A stretch of 64,000 nt of DNA, taken from NCBI GenBank assembly GCA_006176705.1, contig QRFJ01001022.1, positions 124,001-188,000 on the forward strand, read 5' to 3'. The notes beneath the pieces are model-generated. The model worked only from the letters and a program-made list of their open reading frames with translations, was not told the DNA's origin and ran no database searches. The position numbers were made by a program, and so were the translations under genes. Origin of the DNA: Cocos nucifera (taxonomy: Eukaryota > Streptophyta > Magnoliopsida > Arecales > Arecaceae). The number at the start of each line of letters is the position of its first letter. Within the stretch, counting starts at the first letter, position 1. Shown one piece after another: positions 1 to 10,649 of this stretch.

Positions 1-165
1 GATCCAACGGCTAATATTAAGGGTTATTTTAAAGGCTTTTTGAGTGGTTTTTGGACTGTTTGATCAAGATCTAACGGGCATAATTACCCAGATCTTAATT
101 TGAGTTGATTTAGGAGTCCTAAACCTAATTTTTGATGGATTTTGGGGGAAATAAAACTCTTTACC

Positions 166-173
166 TATAAAAG
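166..173 (+). promoter_or_regulatory. TATA box of gypsy G LTR
   Basis: TATAAAAG lies just before a purine-rich stretch, the same arrangement as in the other G LTRs (9506, and reversed at 17002 and 30164). It is likely the LTR RNA polymerase II promoter, with transcription starting about 30 bases downstream. The role is inferred from position and conservation. Confidence 0.6.
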
Positions 174-189
174 AACCTAATGTTGTCGT

Positions 190-286
190 GAGAAAAAAAA
201 AGAAAGAGAGAGAGACAAAGAGAGAGACGGGGAGAAAGAGAGAGAGAGGGAGAAAGAGAGAGATAAAGAGAGAGAAGAGAGATAAG
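190..286. repeat. GA-rich low-complexity tract in LTR
   Basis: Imperfect GA/GAAA repeats directly follow the TATA box. Equivalent tracts lie at about 9530-9650, 14948-15055, 16830-16990 (reverse) and 30010-30150 (reverse), each of different length, as expected for a microsatellite inside the LTR. Confidence 0.85.
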
Positions 287-1199
287 AGTGCTTTGTGAAA
301 AATTAAAAAAAAAAAAGTTTTTTGATTTTTCTTCGACGATCAAGACATCAAGGAGCCTCTTCTTCGCCAAGTTCTCCACATCAAAAGCAGCAGACAATCA
401 ATTTCAGCAATCAAACAGTCTAATTTCTCCATGCTTTTTATTTTATTTATTGTTTTTGAATTTGTTATTATGAACTAAATTTTATTTTACTAAGGCTAAG
501 GTGTAGCCACTCTTTTGATGCAATATTCAGTGTAATTTATTTTTAAATTTTATTCATGAGGAGTATATAAATCTGATCTTAATGCTTTTAGATTACTGGC
601 CATCTTCTAATTGATCTGATGAACATAGATGTTACGGACCAAGTACATCTATGTTAATGCTTCTTGATTATATATCTTGTATTATGAATCAAATTAGAAT
701 TCATATGCATGCGGGAATTTTAGTGCACTTTGGATGCAGCATATTTTAATTAGAGGGTTTCACAAAATTTAATGCATTAATATTTATTTAAATTACACCT
801 AGACCAAAGGGTAATTAATAAATATTAATAGATTTGCTATGCCTGGATCAAAGTGTAGTGAATAAATTAGGAGACTCCACCATCACATGAAATAAAATTA
901 ATCTAAAAACCTGAATATTGTATTGACTGAGTTGGTGAACCGATTGTCTTAGTAATCCATTGCTCTTGAATTTAAAACCCTAATAATTTACACTCTCTCT
1001 ATTTAATTAAAAACTTTTAATTATTTTTTATTTTTATTTTTTTAATTTCTTATTCTCATAAATCGATCATCTAAATAAAGCATAGGAAAGAGCTTTTCCG
1101 TACTTATTTTTCAATCCTCTAGGGATGATACTCTACTCATTCACTTTATTACTTGATCGACTGGTGCACTTGGCCATAGCTATAAATTAGCACGCATCA

Positions 1200-2762
1200 G
1201 TTGATCAGCGATTTAGAATCATTTTAGGATTAAACGATCAATACGGTTGATATTTGACCTAGTGCAAGTATTGTAGGAGGATCGATTAGCAATTTAATTG
1301 CTAATAGACTTGATTTAATTAAGCCAGAGGGTTGAGATTAAGTCTAATTAAATATAATTTAATTAGATTTAGTTTGGACTTGATTGGATCAAGTCCAATT
1401 GACTTATTGGATAAGCCAAGTGCAAGGAAGAACTAGTCCTAGTCTAACTAGGACTCGGGTCCACCCAATTTTTTAATTTAATTAAAAAATTAAATTAGAA
1501 TTAAATCTAATTTAATCTAGTTTAATTAAGTTCTTTATTGGATTAGAACTTAATTTAATTTAGTTGATTTAGTTTTTATTTAATTTGGTTTGAGAAATCA
1601 TGTTTGATCAAGTCATAGATGGAATCCTAGTGAGACTTGGATTCCACCTTGCGCCACATTAGCCCTCCACGCCCCATGCCCTCTCTTTTTATGCAATAGA
1701 GAGTCTCTCATTGGTCTTCATGAATGCCCCTTCTCTCTCTCTTATTCTCATATGGTTATTTGGTGGTTGACCAAGTCTAAGAGGAAGTTAGTTTTGATTT
1801 AGGATTCTATAAGATAGAATCCTTACAAACCAAAACATCTCCTTCCATGTATGCCGCCCATCTTCTATTTTTTCTCCCTAATTCCATAGGAGTGATAGGT
1901 TTTTTGTGCACCTCTCCTTGCTGGATTTATGGAAAAAAATCAGAGGAGGGGCGCCCAAGAGTTGGGTGCCCCACCACTTGCCAAATCTAGTCCTGCCTTA
2001 TCTAGTTTTTGACCTAGATAAGGACTCTTCTTTCTCTATAAATTTAGGATGAATTTTGAGCTGATATTTTTGTTGAAAATAGAGATTTGAGAGAGGTTTG
2101 GGGTATGTAAAAATCAAAGGAGGAGGATCTTTGGGCATGGGGGTCCCATAGGCATCAAACTAGGTGTCTAGGTGAGAGAAAAGAGAAGAAGAAGAAGGTC
2201 TTCTTCTAGGGCTGTTTTATTCTCAATCTCTCCTCCTTTTTTTGAGTTTTTCTGAGAGAGACTTAAATCAGTAAACTCTCATCTTCCTTCTTATATTTTG
2301 GAGAGTTCATGTTTTCAAGAAGGGAGCATCGGATCGATCGTCGAAGAGAGATCAGCATAGTACTAGCATGCTGTGTTGTTTTCCTGCATCAGGATCTCAG
2401 GTCGTGTTCGTGGGCTCGTGTGGACCACTTCTAGAGGCTGGATGTGTGTGCGATTTGTGACTTCATCTTCAAGCCTAGATCAGCAAGTTAGAATGTCTAA
2501 CTTACATAGGTAATAGATCTGATCTATTGATTTCATACCTGCATTAGATATAGTGTAGATCTAGGTTGATATGATCAACCTTTCCTTCTCCTTTATGTTT
2601 TTAATTTTTGACTTAATATCATACCTTTATTATATAATAGATCTATGATCTAGGTATTTATATATTTATTTAAATAAATATTTGATTTATTTAAGTCTTG
2701 CACTACATGATTTTGAAAAAGTTTCAAGATATACCCATGAAACCTCAGATCTGGTTCCTTCA
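1200..2762 (+). repeat. Copia T 5' LTR, distal part
   Basis: This matches T's 3' LTR (47610-48067 joined to 58532-59589) and ends GGTTCCTTCA directly before a tRNA primer site. A TATAAAT box lies at 2037-2043, and the 3' LTR counterpart is near 58875. The uninterrupted segment around 1663 reads CCCTCCACGCCCC, which is the unoccupied form of the K3 insertion site. The first part of the LTR is missing, replaced or displaced by the gypsy LTR at 1-1199. Confidence 0.85.
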
Positions 2763-2764
2763 AT

Positions 2765-2776
2765 TGGTATCAGAGC
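2765..2776 (+). other. Primer binding site of Copia T (initiator Met tRNA)
   Basis: TGGTATCAGAGC begins two bases after the LTR end. This is the standard complement of the 3' end of plant initiator Met tRNA and would prime minus-strand DNA synthesis. Confidence 0.9.
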
Positions 2777-4264
2777 AAGATTATTATTACATGATTTTTA
2801 TGCATGTTTAGATTATTTCTTAGATTAGATCTAATTTATAATCTAATTATTTAATCTAAAATTAAAAAAAAATTAGATCTAACAAACTACCATAAGGTTG
2901 TCCTACTGTAAGGTTTACCCCTAATAGTGAATGGGTTGTCCTAGTTTATGATGATCTGACTCTAATCATAAATTTATTAGATTTGATCTAATTTTATTTA
3001 TAATTTAATAGATTTAAAATAATTTTAAATTTAAAAATAAAATATTTTAGATTATACAAACTACCATAAGGTTGTTCTGCTGTATGGTTTACCTCTTATA
3101 GTGAATAGGTTGTCCTAGTACGTGCTAATCTAAAATATTGATCATAAAATTTTAAATTAGATCTAAGAGATTTTATGATCTGATTAAAAATATTTTAATC
3201 TATTGTTAATCTTCATAAACATGTTAAATTTGATTTAGAAAGATTTATGATTGATTATTATTGAAACTATTTCAATTACATAAACCTGTTTAGATTAGAT
3301 CTAAAGTAGATTCATGTTTATGTTACTTGCATATTGATTATAAATCAAACATGTAACTTGATTGATAGAACCATGTTGTAAAAATATTTTACAAAATGAA
3401 AACTATTTTTGAAAAGCTAAACTCCAACCCTCAGTCCAAAATTTAATTAAGAATTAAGAAGTTGTTTGATTTGGTTCTTGGATTGTAAATTGAAGATCCT
3501 ATGACACCAATCATAACACATTGGGTTAATGGGTTGGTGGGGATTAGGTCCATTAATTGGGTTAGACCTAGGGTTAGACTAAAGAATATACTTAATTAGA
3601 GAATTAACTAAATCTAATCAATTATTGTCTTAGATTAGGTCATGGATTCTCTAGATCAATTGCCATAGTTGTAGTTGGTCAAGTCCATGTCTTTAACAAG
3701 ACGCAAGATAGACTTGATTCTTGGCTATGCGGTCTAGCATAAACTGTTAGATTGATCTAATTGAAACTAATTAAGCCTGTTGATGTCTAAGATAAACTAG
3801 ATCAGTAGTTTTTAAATGGCAGCTTGCTTACCTAACCATTTCTAATGGTGTCTAAGGCAAGCCTGGCAGACCCTTCTACTGATCGAACTTACCTGGCTTC
3901 TTGGTGAGATTATGTTTTGATCAGATCGCTTAACTATTCGAGCTGACCCATGTTAGCTAGGTAAATTAGTTTGATTGATTTAGGTGCTCCTAGACTATCC
4001 TATTAATGATCTTCCTTAAGCTGACTTAGTGAATTTAGTGGGAGGATCATGATAAGCTGGTTAATCTAACCTACCCGCTTCTATAAATTAAATCTTCTAA
4101 AATTATTAGGTTCCTAAAATAAAATAGTTATATGATAACTGGATCATAGCCTTCCATTAAAGTGGATGATAATGAGTCCATCAGTTGGATAATCATTGGA
4201 GGCTCAAAGGCCTAGTGCTTATCGATTGATGGAATTATCATTCATTATATGATCTCTTGGATAC
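2777..4264 (+). other. Copia T leader, first part (non-coding)
   Basis: This AT-rich untranslated leader lies between the primer site and the insertion of Copia C. It has no convincing open frame. It holds a roughly 90-bp direct repeat (2881-3148). The leader resumes at 42295 after Copia C. Confidence 0.75.
2881..3148 (+). repeat. Two-copy direct repeat in Copia T leader
   Basis: The two copies are about 2881-2971 and 3056-3148. They share ACTACCATAAGGTTGT, the phrase TAGTGAAT(G/A)GGTTGTCCTAGT, and a following ATCATAAA segment. They are separated by about 85 bp of AT-rich sequence, and the divergence between copies suggests an old duplication. Confidence 0.7.
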
Positions 4265-4880
4265 TGTGAGCTTAGAAGTGGCACTCCCAAGTCATGAAAA
4301 TATGAGAAGATAGATCATGAGAAGATGAGAGCGAGTCGAAAGAAGAATCAGTCTCAATAGTAAAGTTCAAAAACTGGGTCGGCTCACTCTAAGACTGAGC
4401 TGACTCAGTTGGAATCTGGGTCGGCTCAGTCCAGAACTGGGTCGGCTAGGTCTCAGAAAAAAATTTAGATAGAGAGTAGCATTTTTGGACTATTGCAATG
4501 GTACACAACTAGGTCGACTCAGTTTGGGACTGAGTCGACCTAATCGTAGGTTAGCCAGCTCAGTCTAAAATTGGGTCGACTCAGTTTTTATGGATTATTA
4601 TTTTATGTACGTGGTTTGTTTAGATTTGGAAAATTTTTCTATGAGCTTGGGCTTGATCCTTTGTAATGTATATATACTGAAAATAGGTCAAGATTTTAAG
4701 AGTGCTGAAATATACTGAATAAAAGCTCTTTTCTTTCAGAAATCTCTTCTTCACTTCTTCTCTATTCCTTGATTTATTTCATCATGCTTCCATAGAGATC
4801 TCTGAGAAGTACTTTCCTGTTGCTTGGCTAATCACCGATGACCATGCCGATCCATGTGGGAAGAGCGCATATTCTCAACA
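4265..4880 (+). repeat. Copia C 5' LTR
   Basis: It begins TGTGAGCTTAGAAGTGGC and ends TTCTCAACA just before the primer site. TATATATA lies at 4669-4676, about 210 bases before the LTR end, and is a candidate promoter. The first half holds an array of related direct and inverted repeats (4372-4585). Confidence 0.92.
4372..4585. repeat. Inverted/direct repeat array in Copia C 5' LTR
   Basis: A roughly 15-base unit related to CTGGGTCGGCTCAGT recurs in both orientations at least six times. The clearest hairpin has 14-base arms at 4510-4523 and 4529-4542 with loop TTGGG. A second short palindrome, ACTGAG-CTGA-CTCAGT, lies near 4400. The 3' LTR has the same array (about 41812-42000) but is 27 bp shorter, consistent with loss of about one unit near its end. 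The function is unknown; a regulatory or structural role is possible. Confidence 0.85.
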
Positions 4881-4882
4881 TT

Positions 4883-4894
4883 TGGTAACAGAGC
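4883..4894 (+). other. Primer binding site of Copia C
   Basis: TGGTAACAGAGC lies two bases after the LTR end. It differs by one base from the usual initiator-Met complement TGGTATCAGAGC. Confidence 0.8.
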
Positions 4895-5139
4895 GGTGTT
4901 GCATGGAAGAAAGGAAGACACCCAGGATTTACTACATTCAAGATCTGTTGTACTAGGTTTTATCATAAAACTTCTGGTTTGCTTCATGGTTGTATCTAGA
5001 TTATGGTGGAGATTGTTTACACGGAGGAACAGTGATAAAAAAGTTTGGAAAGAGGATCTAGGACTAGTTAGATTTTCTATGAATGATAGTTTTACTAGTG
5101 TGTGATTGTGAAGGGTGTTAGGGATCTATTCTTGACTTG

Positions 5140-5586
5140 TTTGAAATCATCAGATCAAGTGGATTCAAGGTGAATTTTGAGAAGTTTGACGGCAAAAAAA
5201 ATTTTACCTTATGGAAGAAAAGAGTAAAGAACTTGTTGGTTCAGTAGAGGATCTACAAGATCTTGACAAAAGAAAGGCCAAAAAAGATCGGTGCTGAGGA
5301 TTGGGAAGAGTTGGAAAAAATTGCTTTTAGCACAATCCGAATGTGCTTGGCCAATCAGATTTTGCCTAAGGTTTGCACAGAGACTATGGCAAAGGAGCTC
5401 TAGGAGAGACTGGAGAATACATACATGGAGAAGAATATCATGAACAAGCTGTGATTGAAGAAACAGTTGTATAGTCTGAGAATGTTCGAAGGTGGAGATC
5501 TTGTTGCACATATCCAAAGGTTCAATCAAGTGTGTTATGAGGTGATGAGTTTGGATGTAAAGATCGATGATGAGGATCAAATATTG
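5140..5586 (+). pseudogene. Copia C gag, 5' part, cut by K2
   Basis: The frame reads FEKFDGKKNFTLWKKRVKNLL and continues into the UBN2-type copia gag region (ERLENTYMEKN, LYSLRMFEGGDLVAHIQRFN). It forms the retroelement capsid. Several CAG/CGA-type codons are now stops, for example after LLVQ and after AKEL. The frame ends at the K2 insertion at 5586 and resumes at 38074, where the residues continue sensibly (DDEDQIL into LLCSLLGSYDGL). The start codon is uncertain, because no clear ATG precedes the recognisable gag. The 245 bases from 4895 to about 5140 are leader. Confidence 0.8.
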
Positions 5587-7854
5587 TGTTAGATATGTGT
5601 GCCCTAGAAGCCAGAATTAGCTAACAATTATAATATACTTCTAGGGACAAAATTATAATTTTGACTATAAATAATAAAATAGATTATTTTATATCATAAA
5701 TATGTATTTAGTGTCTGTGATACATCCCTTGAGTTAATGGTAATGATAATTCATATTTTCAAGAGTTGAAAATTTAAGACATGAATTTTTGTTATTAACT
5801 CATAAAATGCTTTCGACCGTAGGATCATCATGAGGATGGTGATTGATCCGAAAGATTAGTGTACAATCGCTTCTTTATAGTAGATAAGTCTTGAGTCTAT
5901 GGTGTAGAGACATTAAAGTGAGAGTACAGATACTTGTTAGAGAATGAGGGCACTGAGCGTGACCACCTCGAGCAGTCATAAGAAAGTCTACCTTCTCGTC
6001 GATGACTAGCTCGAAGCCATAGTGGTGTGTTTGGTTCTTTGACCTGAGGTGCATCGGTAGTTCACCTTAAGGGTGTTATAGTTTGACTACATCATAACTC
6101 GATCTTCTAGCCATTCAGAATCTTGAGGTGTATGTTAGCTATAGCATGTTCATTGTAGGAATTGGATTGCACCAAGAGCGAATCTATCTACCTCGGTAGA
6201 TGAGGAGCAGCCTATGATGATCATGAGAATCAAGTTCATAAGCCCATGGCCATGGCAGAGTGAAATAATAGAAAGAGTTTCTATTAAACTTTTCACATCG
6301 GACTTGAATCAAATGATTAAATCATATGACAGCAATTAGGGTTTGACGAGTTCACCTTAACCCTAATCTAATCAGGGGCTTAAGATAGAAGAACTTAATC
6401 ACATAGGTAGCTGCACCGAGTGGTTCATTTTCAGTTTTGATGGATTGCCACCATATACTACTAGGTATCACTTATGGATTTTGGAAGTAATTAGAATCAT
6501 TTAGATGATCGATCATTTTAGTTGTCTAAATTAGAAGAATTCTGATCCATCGGAAAGTGTTTCGATGATGTCGATGATAGAGATCATGACATATTCCATT
6601 ACCATACAGAACTGAACCTAATTGGATCACACAAATAAGGGTTAGAATTTGGATATCATCAATTTGACTAACTCAGTTCAATTAATTTGAATTAGATTCA
6701 ATTAGATTCAAGGAAATTGTGCTAGCACACGATTGAGCCTAATGTTCTCCTTCTACTATCATTAAAAGTTATCACGACTAAGCCAAATATGTTTGTGCTC
6801 ACTTAGGTACCATTACTTGATCTGACTGAAGCTTGTTTAGGTTAGAAAAGGATTGTTTTAATTTATGAGATAAATTAGGGACAACACCTACCAATTCTTG
6901 TCATTTGACTTTGGTCAAACGTTGACCTCTGACACTTAGACATCTGCCCATATGTCATGCACCCATAGAAGAGCAGATAGGGGCTTGTCCCCTTGCTAGA
7001 AAATAGAAAGGAGGGGGTGCATTCCTAGGGAGGTGTGCACCCAATGATAGGGATGCTTGGACTCCCATACAGATGGGACTCCAGGTTGCTTCTTGGAATC
7101 AACTTAGGAGGCACCAAGGGACTCTACTTTGACCAGTCTTGGTGCCACCTAAGGATGATTTGAGGGGGCTCTCATCTAATTGGATCAGGTGATGTCATCC
7201 CATCAATCAAATTTAGATCTGATTGCACAAAGCAATGTGATTGGCTAGGTTGATGTGGCACTACATGGAGTAGCAGGGTCTATATAAACCCTGTCTGCGC
7301 CTAGCTTTCAAAAGAATCAACCCATAGTCCATTCCACAAGGCTGCCTCTCTCCCTCCTCCATGCCATCTTCTGATCCTCTCTCTCCTCTTCATGCCCAAG
7401 GAGGTTTGTGCTCCAGTTTGGTGTGATCCAGGCAAGAGAAAGGTGACGAGAAAGGAAGAAGGCAACACTGTTGCAAGAGACGATTCCAAATCTTCAGAAG
7501 GAGTTTTGAATATCCTCCAAATCAGATCTAGATTAATATTTGAAGAGATGATAAAGAAGAAGAAGATCTTCAGATCCAGCCTAAGTGGATACCGGTAGAG
7601 GCCAGGCACATGCATGGCTATATCCAAAACCTCAGGCAATCAGTGGGATCATCACAGGATAATCTGATTACCTAACAAAAGGTACAAATTAAATCAAATT
7701 TAAATTTTTTTTATTTTATTTTATTAGATCTATAAAATTAGATCTAAAATATCTTAGATCTAATCTAGATTTAAAAAAAAAAATTTTGAAATATTTTTTT
7801 TGATCCAATCATATCTGAACGAACCTAACGCGAGAAATCTGAATTTTTCCTTTA
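5587..7854 (+). repeat. Copia K2 5' LTR
   Basis: It matches the K2 3' LTR along its length, and both carry K2-type markers (ACATGAATTTTT, CATACAGATGGGACTCC). TATATAAA at 7281-7288 is the likely promoter. The terminal CCTTCA has decayed to CCTTTA. The small open frames here (for example about 7301-7639) appear incidental. Confidence 0.92.
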
Positions 7855-7856
7855 AC

Positions 7857-7868
7857 TGGTATCAGAAC
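7857..7868 (+). other. Primer binding site of Copia K2
   Basis: TGGTATCAGAAC is the initiator-Met primer site with a G-to-A change near the end. It lies two bases after the LTR. Confidence 0.85.
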
Positions 7869-8659
7869 CTGGTTCTAATAAATTATTTTGATCTAATTTA
7901 AATTTATTTTTGATCTAATAATTAGTGATTTTATATATCACATGAGATATGATTAGATCTAAAATTAAAAAAGTTAAAATTAAATAATTTAGATCTAAAT
8001 TTTATAAGATGCATGACTAGTTGTAAAATAGAATTATTCTATACATAGTCTTGCATGTTCATAATTTAATTTGATTAAGTTATGATTTTAGATCTATTTA
8101 TTTATTATTTTTTGATATTATAAATATTATAATAAGATCTAAAAAATAGTAAATAAAATTATTTAATTTTTAGATCATATGAGATATGATGAATGCATGT
8201 TTAGATTAGTTATAGAATAGTTCTACATAATTATCTAGATTAGAATTTATTTTGATGTGATTAATTTAAATCTAATTTTTTAGATAATTATGAAATAATT
8301 TAGATCTAAAAATATGCATGATATGATACATGAGATGTATGCAAAATATGTTTAAAGTTAGATCAATTTTTATATGAGATATATGATGTAGATCTAACTA
8401 GTTCTATAGTCTTATATTTCTGATTAAGGTATTCTACTTGGTCGTCCGATCATAAGAACAAAGTAGGGTTTAAATGCCTTCTTCTTCCATTTGATGAGAT
8501 GTTCTTATGATGTATAGGGGTGCTGCGCATTCGTCCTTAATCAGAAATCAAAAAACTTACTTTCTGCAAAATTCTTGATCTTAAAATTCTAGAATTTTAT
8601 TTACATATTTTATTTGTGAACCCTAAACTTAATTAAGAATTAAGATTATGAAATATATG
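7869..8659 (+). other. Copia K2 leader, first part
   Basis: This AT-rich non-coding leader is collinear with K3 50364-51175. It contains the conserved leader hairpin (8416-8548). It ends at AAATATATG, where the gypsy complex is inserted; the last five bases, ATATG, are repeated at 30759-30763. Confidence 0.85.
8416..8548 (+). ncRNA. Predicted structured element in K2 leader RNA
   Basis: The outer arms are 14 bases (8416-8429 with 8535-8548, core CTGATTAAGG/CCTTAATCAG). The inner arms are 11 bases (8449-8459 with 8501-8511, ATCATAAGAAC/GTTCTTATGAT). The same layout occurs in K3 at 50930-51054. It lies about 560 bases after the primer site, where retroelement RNAs often carry packaging or dimerisation signals. 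This is an RNA structure within the element transcript, not a separate gene, and the function is inferred only. Confidence 0.6.
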
Positions 8660-10534
8660 TGATAAGTGGTAAAAATATACTAATAAAAGTATTAAATTAT
8701 AAAATAAATTAATCTATTTTTTTTAGAACTTGATACTTTTATTAATCTTATGTAGGAAAGAAGGCTACCAATATGAAGATCTTATTTTTCTGATTTAGAT
8801 GAAATAAATTTCAGACAAAATGGACTTCAAACGAGTCCAAAATTATTTTTTTTTTAAAAAAAAAAAGTCGATCTGGTTCAAATTAGTTCAAAAAAATTGG
8901 CTCAGCAGACCGTTCGATCCGACCGCACCCAGTAGATCGACCTATTGATGCAACATTGATGCCAAGCTAACGTCAGCATTTTTTGTGGTGCACGATGGAT
9001 CGTTTGAAGGGTATTTCGGGAATTTCACATGCAGAAAGCATGCTCCTGATTGGCTGAAGAATATGCGGCGGTCCATGCAACACCGGGCTCGCGCATGGTC
9101 CTACGGAGGGCAATTTGGGAAATTTTGTCTGATCCTAACGGGCGGCCTTTCACTGAAAGCTTGATCGGACGGATCGAGAAGAAGGCGCTGATGGACGGCA
9201 TCCGCAGCTCCCGATCGAGATCCAACGGCTGAGATTCATCCCGACGTTAAACTAAAGATCTAGAAGGCCTTCTTTCCTATGCATGATCGGACGGCCCAGA
9301 TTTGATCCAATGGATGATCCAACGGCTGATATTAAATTCCGACTTGATCTGGGTTATTTTAAAATAATTTTTGAGTGGATTTTTGGACCGTTTGATCAAC
9401 ATCTAACGGGCAGAATTATCCAGATCTTAATTTGAGTTGATTTTGGGAGTCCTTAAACCTAATTTTTGATGGAATTTTGGAGGGGAAAAAATCCATCTCT
9501 TAGCCTATAAAAAGAACCGTTGTTGTCGAAAAAAAAAAGAAGAGAGGAGAGACAGTAAAAAGAAAAAGAAAAAGAAAAAGAAGAGAAAAGAGAGGAGAGA
9601 GGTAGAAAGAGAAGAGATGATTTGTGAGAGAAAAAAAGGATTTTTGATTTTTCTTCGATAATCAGAGACATCGATCAAGGAGCCTCTTCTTCTTCACCAA
9701 GTTCTCCACATCAAGAGCATGCAGACAATCAATTTCAGCAATCAAACAGTCTAATTTCTTATGCTTTTTATTTTATTTGCTATTTTTGAATTTGTTATCA
9801 TGAACTAAATTTTCTTTTACTAAGGCTAAGGTGTAGCCACTCTTTTGATGCAATATTCAGTATGATTTATTTTTTTTTAAATTTTATTCATGAGGAGTAT
9901 ATAAATCTGATCTTAATGCTTTTAGATTACTGGCCATCTTCTAATTGATCTGATGAACATAGATGTTACGGACCAAGTACATCTATGTTAATTGCTTCTT
10001 GATTATATACCTTGTATTATGAATCAAATTAGAATTCATATGCATGCGGGAATTTTAGTGCGCTTTGGACGCAGCGTATTTTAATTAGAGGGTTTCACAA
10101 AACCTTAATGCATTAATATTTATTTAAATTACACCTGGACCAAAGGATAATTAATAAATATTAATAGTTTTGCTATGCCTGGACCAAAGGATAGTGAATA
10201 AATTAGGAGACTCCACCGTCACATGAAATAAAATTAATCTAAAAACCTGAATATTGTATTGACTGAGTTGGTGAACCGATTGCCTTAGTAATCCATTGCT
10301 CTTGAAGTTTAAAAACCCTAATAATTTACACTCTCTCTATTTAATTAAAAATTTTTAATTATTTTTTATTTTTTCTTTAATTTCTTATTCTCATAAATCG
10401 ATCTTCTAAATAAAGCATAGGAAAGAGCTTTTCAGTACTTATTTTTCCAATCCTCTAGGGACGATACTCTACTCATTCACTTTATTACTTGATCGACTGG
10501 TGCACTTGCCATAGCTATAAATTAGCACGCATCA
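8660..10534 (+). repeat. G-A 5' LTR
   Basis: It starts TGATAAGTGGTAAAAATATAC and ends TAGCACGCATCA. The TATA box is at 9506-9514 with a GA-rich tract after it. The 60-residue open frame at 9050-9232 and its opposite-strand partner lie in G+C-richer LTR sequence and are not supported as genes. Confidence 0.92.
9506..9514 (+). promoter_or_regulatory. TATA box of G-A 5' LTR
   Basis: TATAAAAAG lies about 20 bases before the GA-rich tract, as in the other G LTRs. In the G-A 3' LTR the equivalent reads TAGAAAAG (about 14930), so that copy has lost the box. Confidence 0.6.
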
Positions 10535-10540
10535 AGTTTT

Positions 10541-10558
10541 TGGCACCGTTGCCGGGGA
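10541..10558 (+). other. Primer binding site of G-A (Asp tRNA)
   Basis: TGGCACCGTTGCCGGGGA lies six bases after the LTR end. It matches the complement of plant Asp tRNA 3' end used by Athila-type elements at 17 of 18 positions (A for G at position 5). Confidence 0.85.
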
Positions 10559-10649
10559 TTGTGTCTAAAATAATATTAAAATTTTGATCCTAGCTTTACT
10601 TTAGAAATTTATTTTTAATTTTTATTATTTAAAAAAAAATTTTTAGTGC

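Larger units (their letters stand above)
1..1199 (+). mobile_element. Gypsy G-family LTR, 3' portion (left end outside window)
   Basis: This stretch is collinear with the G-A LTR from about 9313 to 10534, including the TATA box, the GA-rich stretch and the conserved end TAGCACGCATCA. It stops at 1199 and the next bases match Copia T LTR sequence (compare about 47610 onward), so it is the right end of a G element or solo LTR inserted in T's 5' LTR. What lies to the left is not visible. No gene is seen in it; open frames over the GA-rich stretch are low-complexity artefacts. Confidence 0.9.

Noticed and set aside
161..397. Ser/Leu-rich small proteins over GA/CT tracts (also 9459-9671, 14923-15150, 16826-17134, 29939-30172)
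   Set aside because: These are translations of simple GA/CT repeats inside LTRs and differ in length and frame between copies.
7301..7639. 112-codon antisense frame near the K2 5' LTR end, and similar short frames at 7392-7598, 25697-25906 and 57908-58156
   Set aside because: They lie within LTR R/U5-like sequence downstream of the TATA box, are not conserved in length or frame among K LTRs, and have no motif.
9050..9232. 60-codon frame in G LTR with opposite-strand partner 9025-9225
   Set aside because: Both strands are open over G+C-richer LTR sequence; the other G LTRs disrupt or shift it, and no domain is seen.
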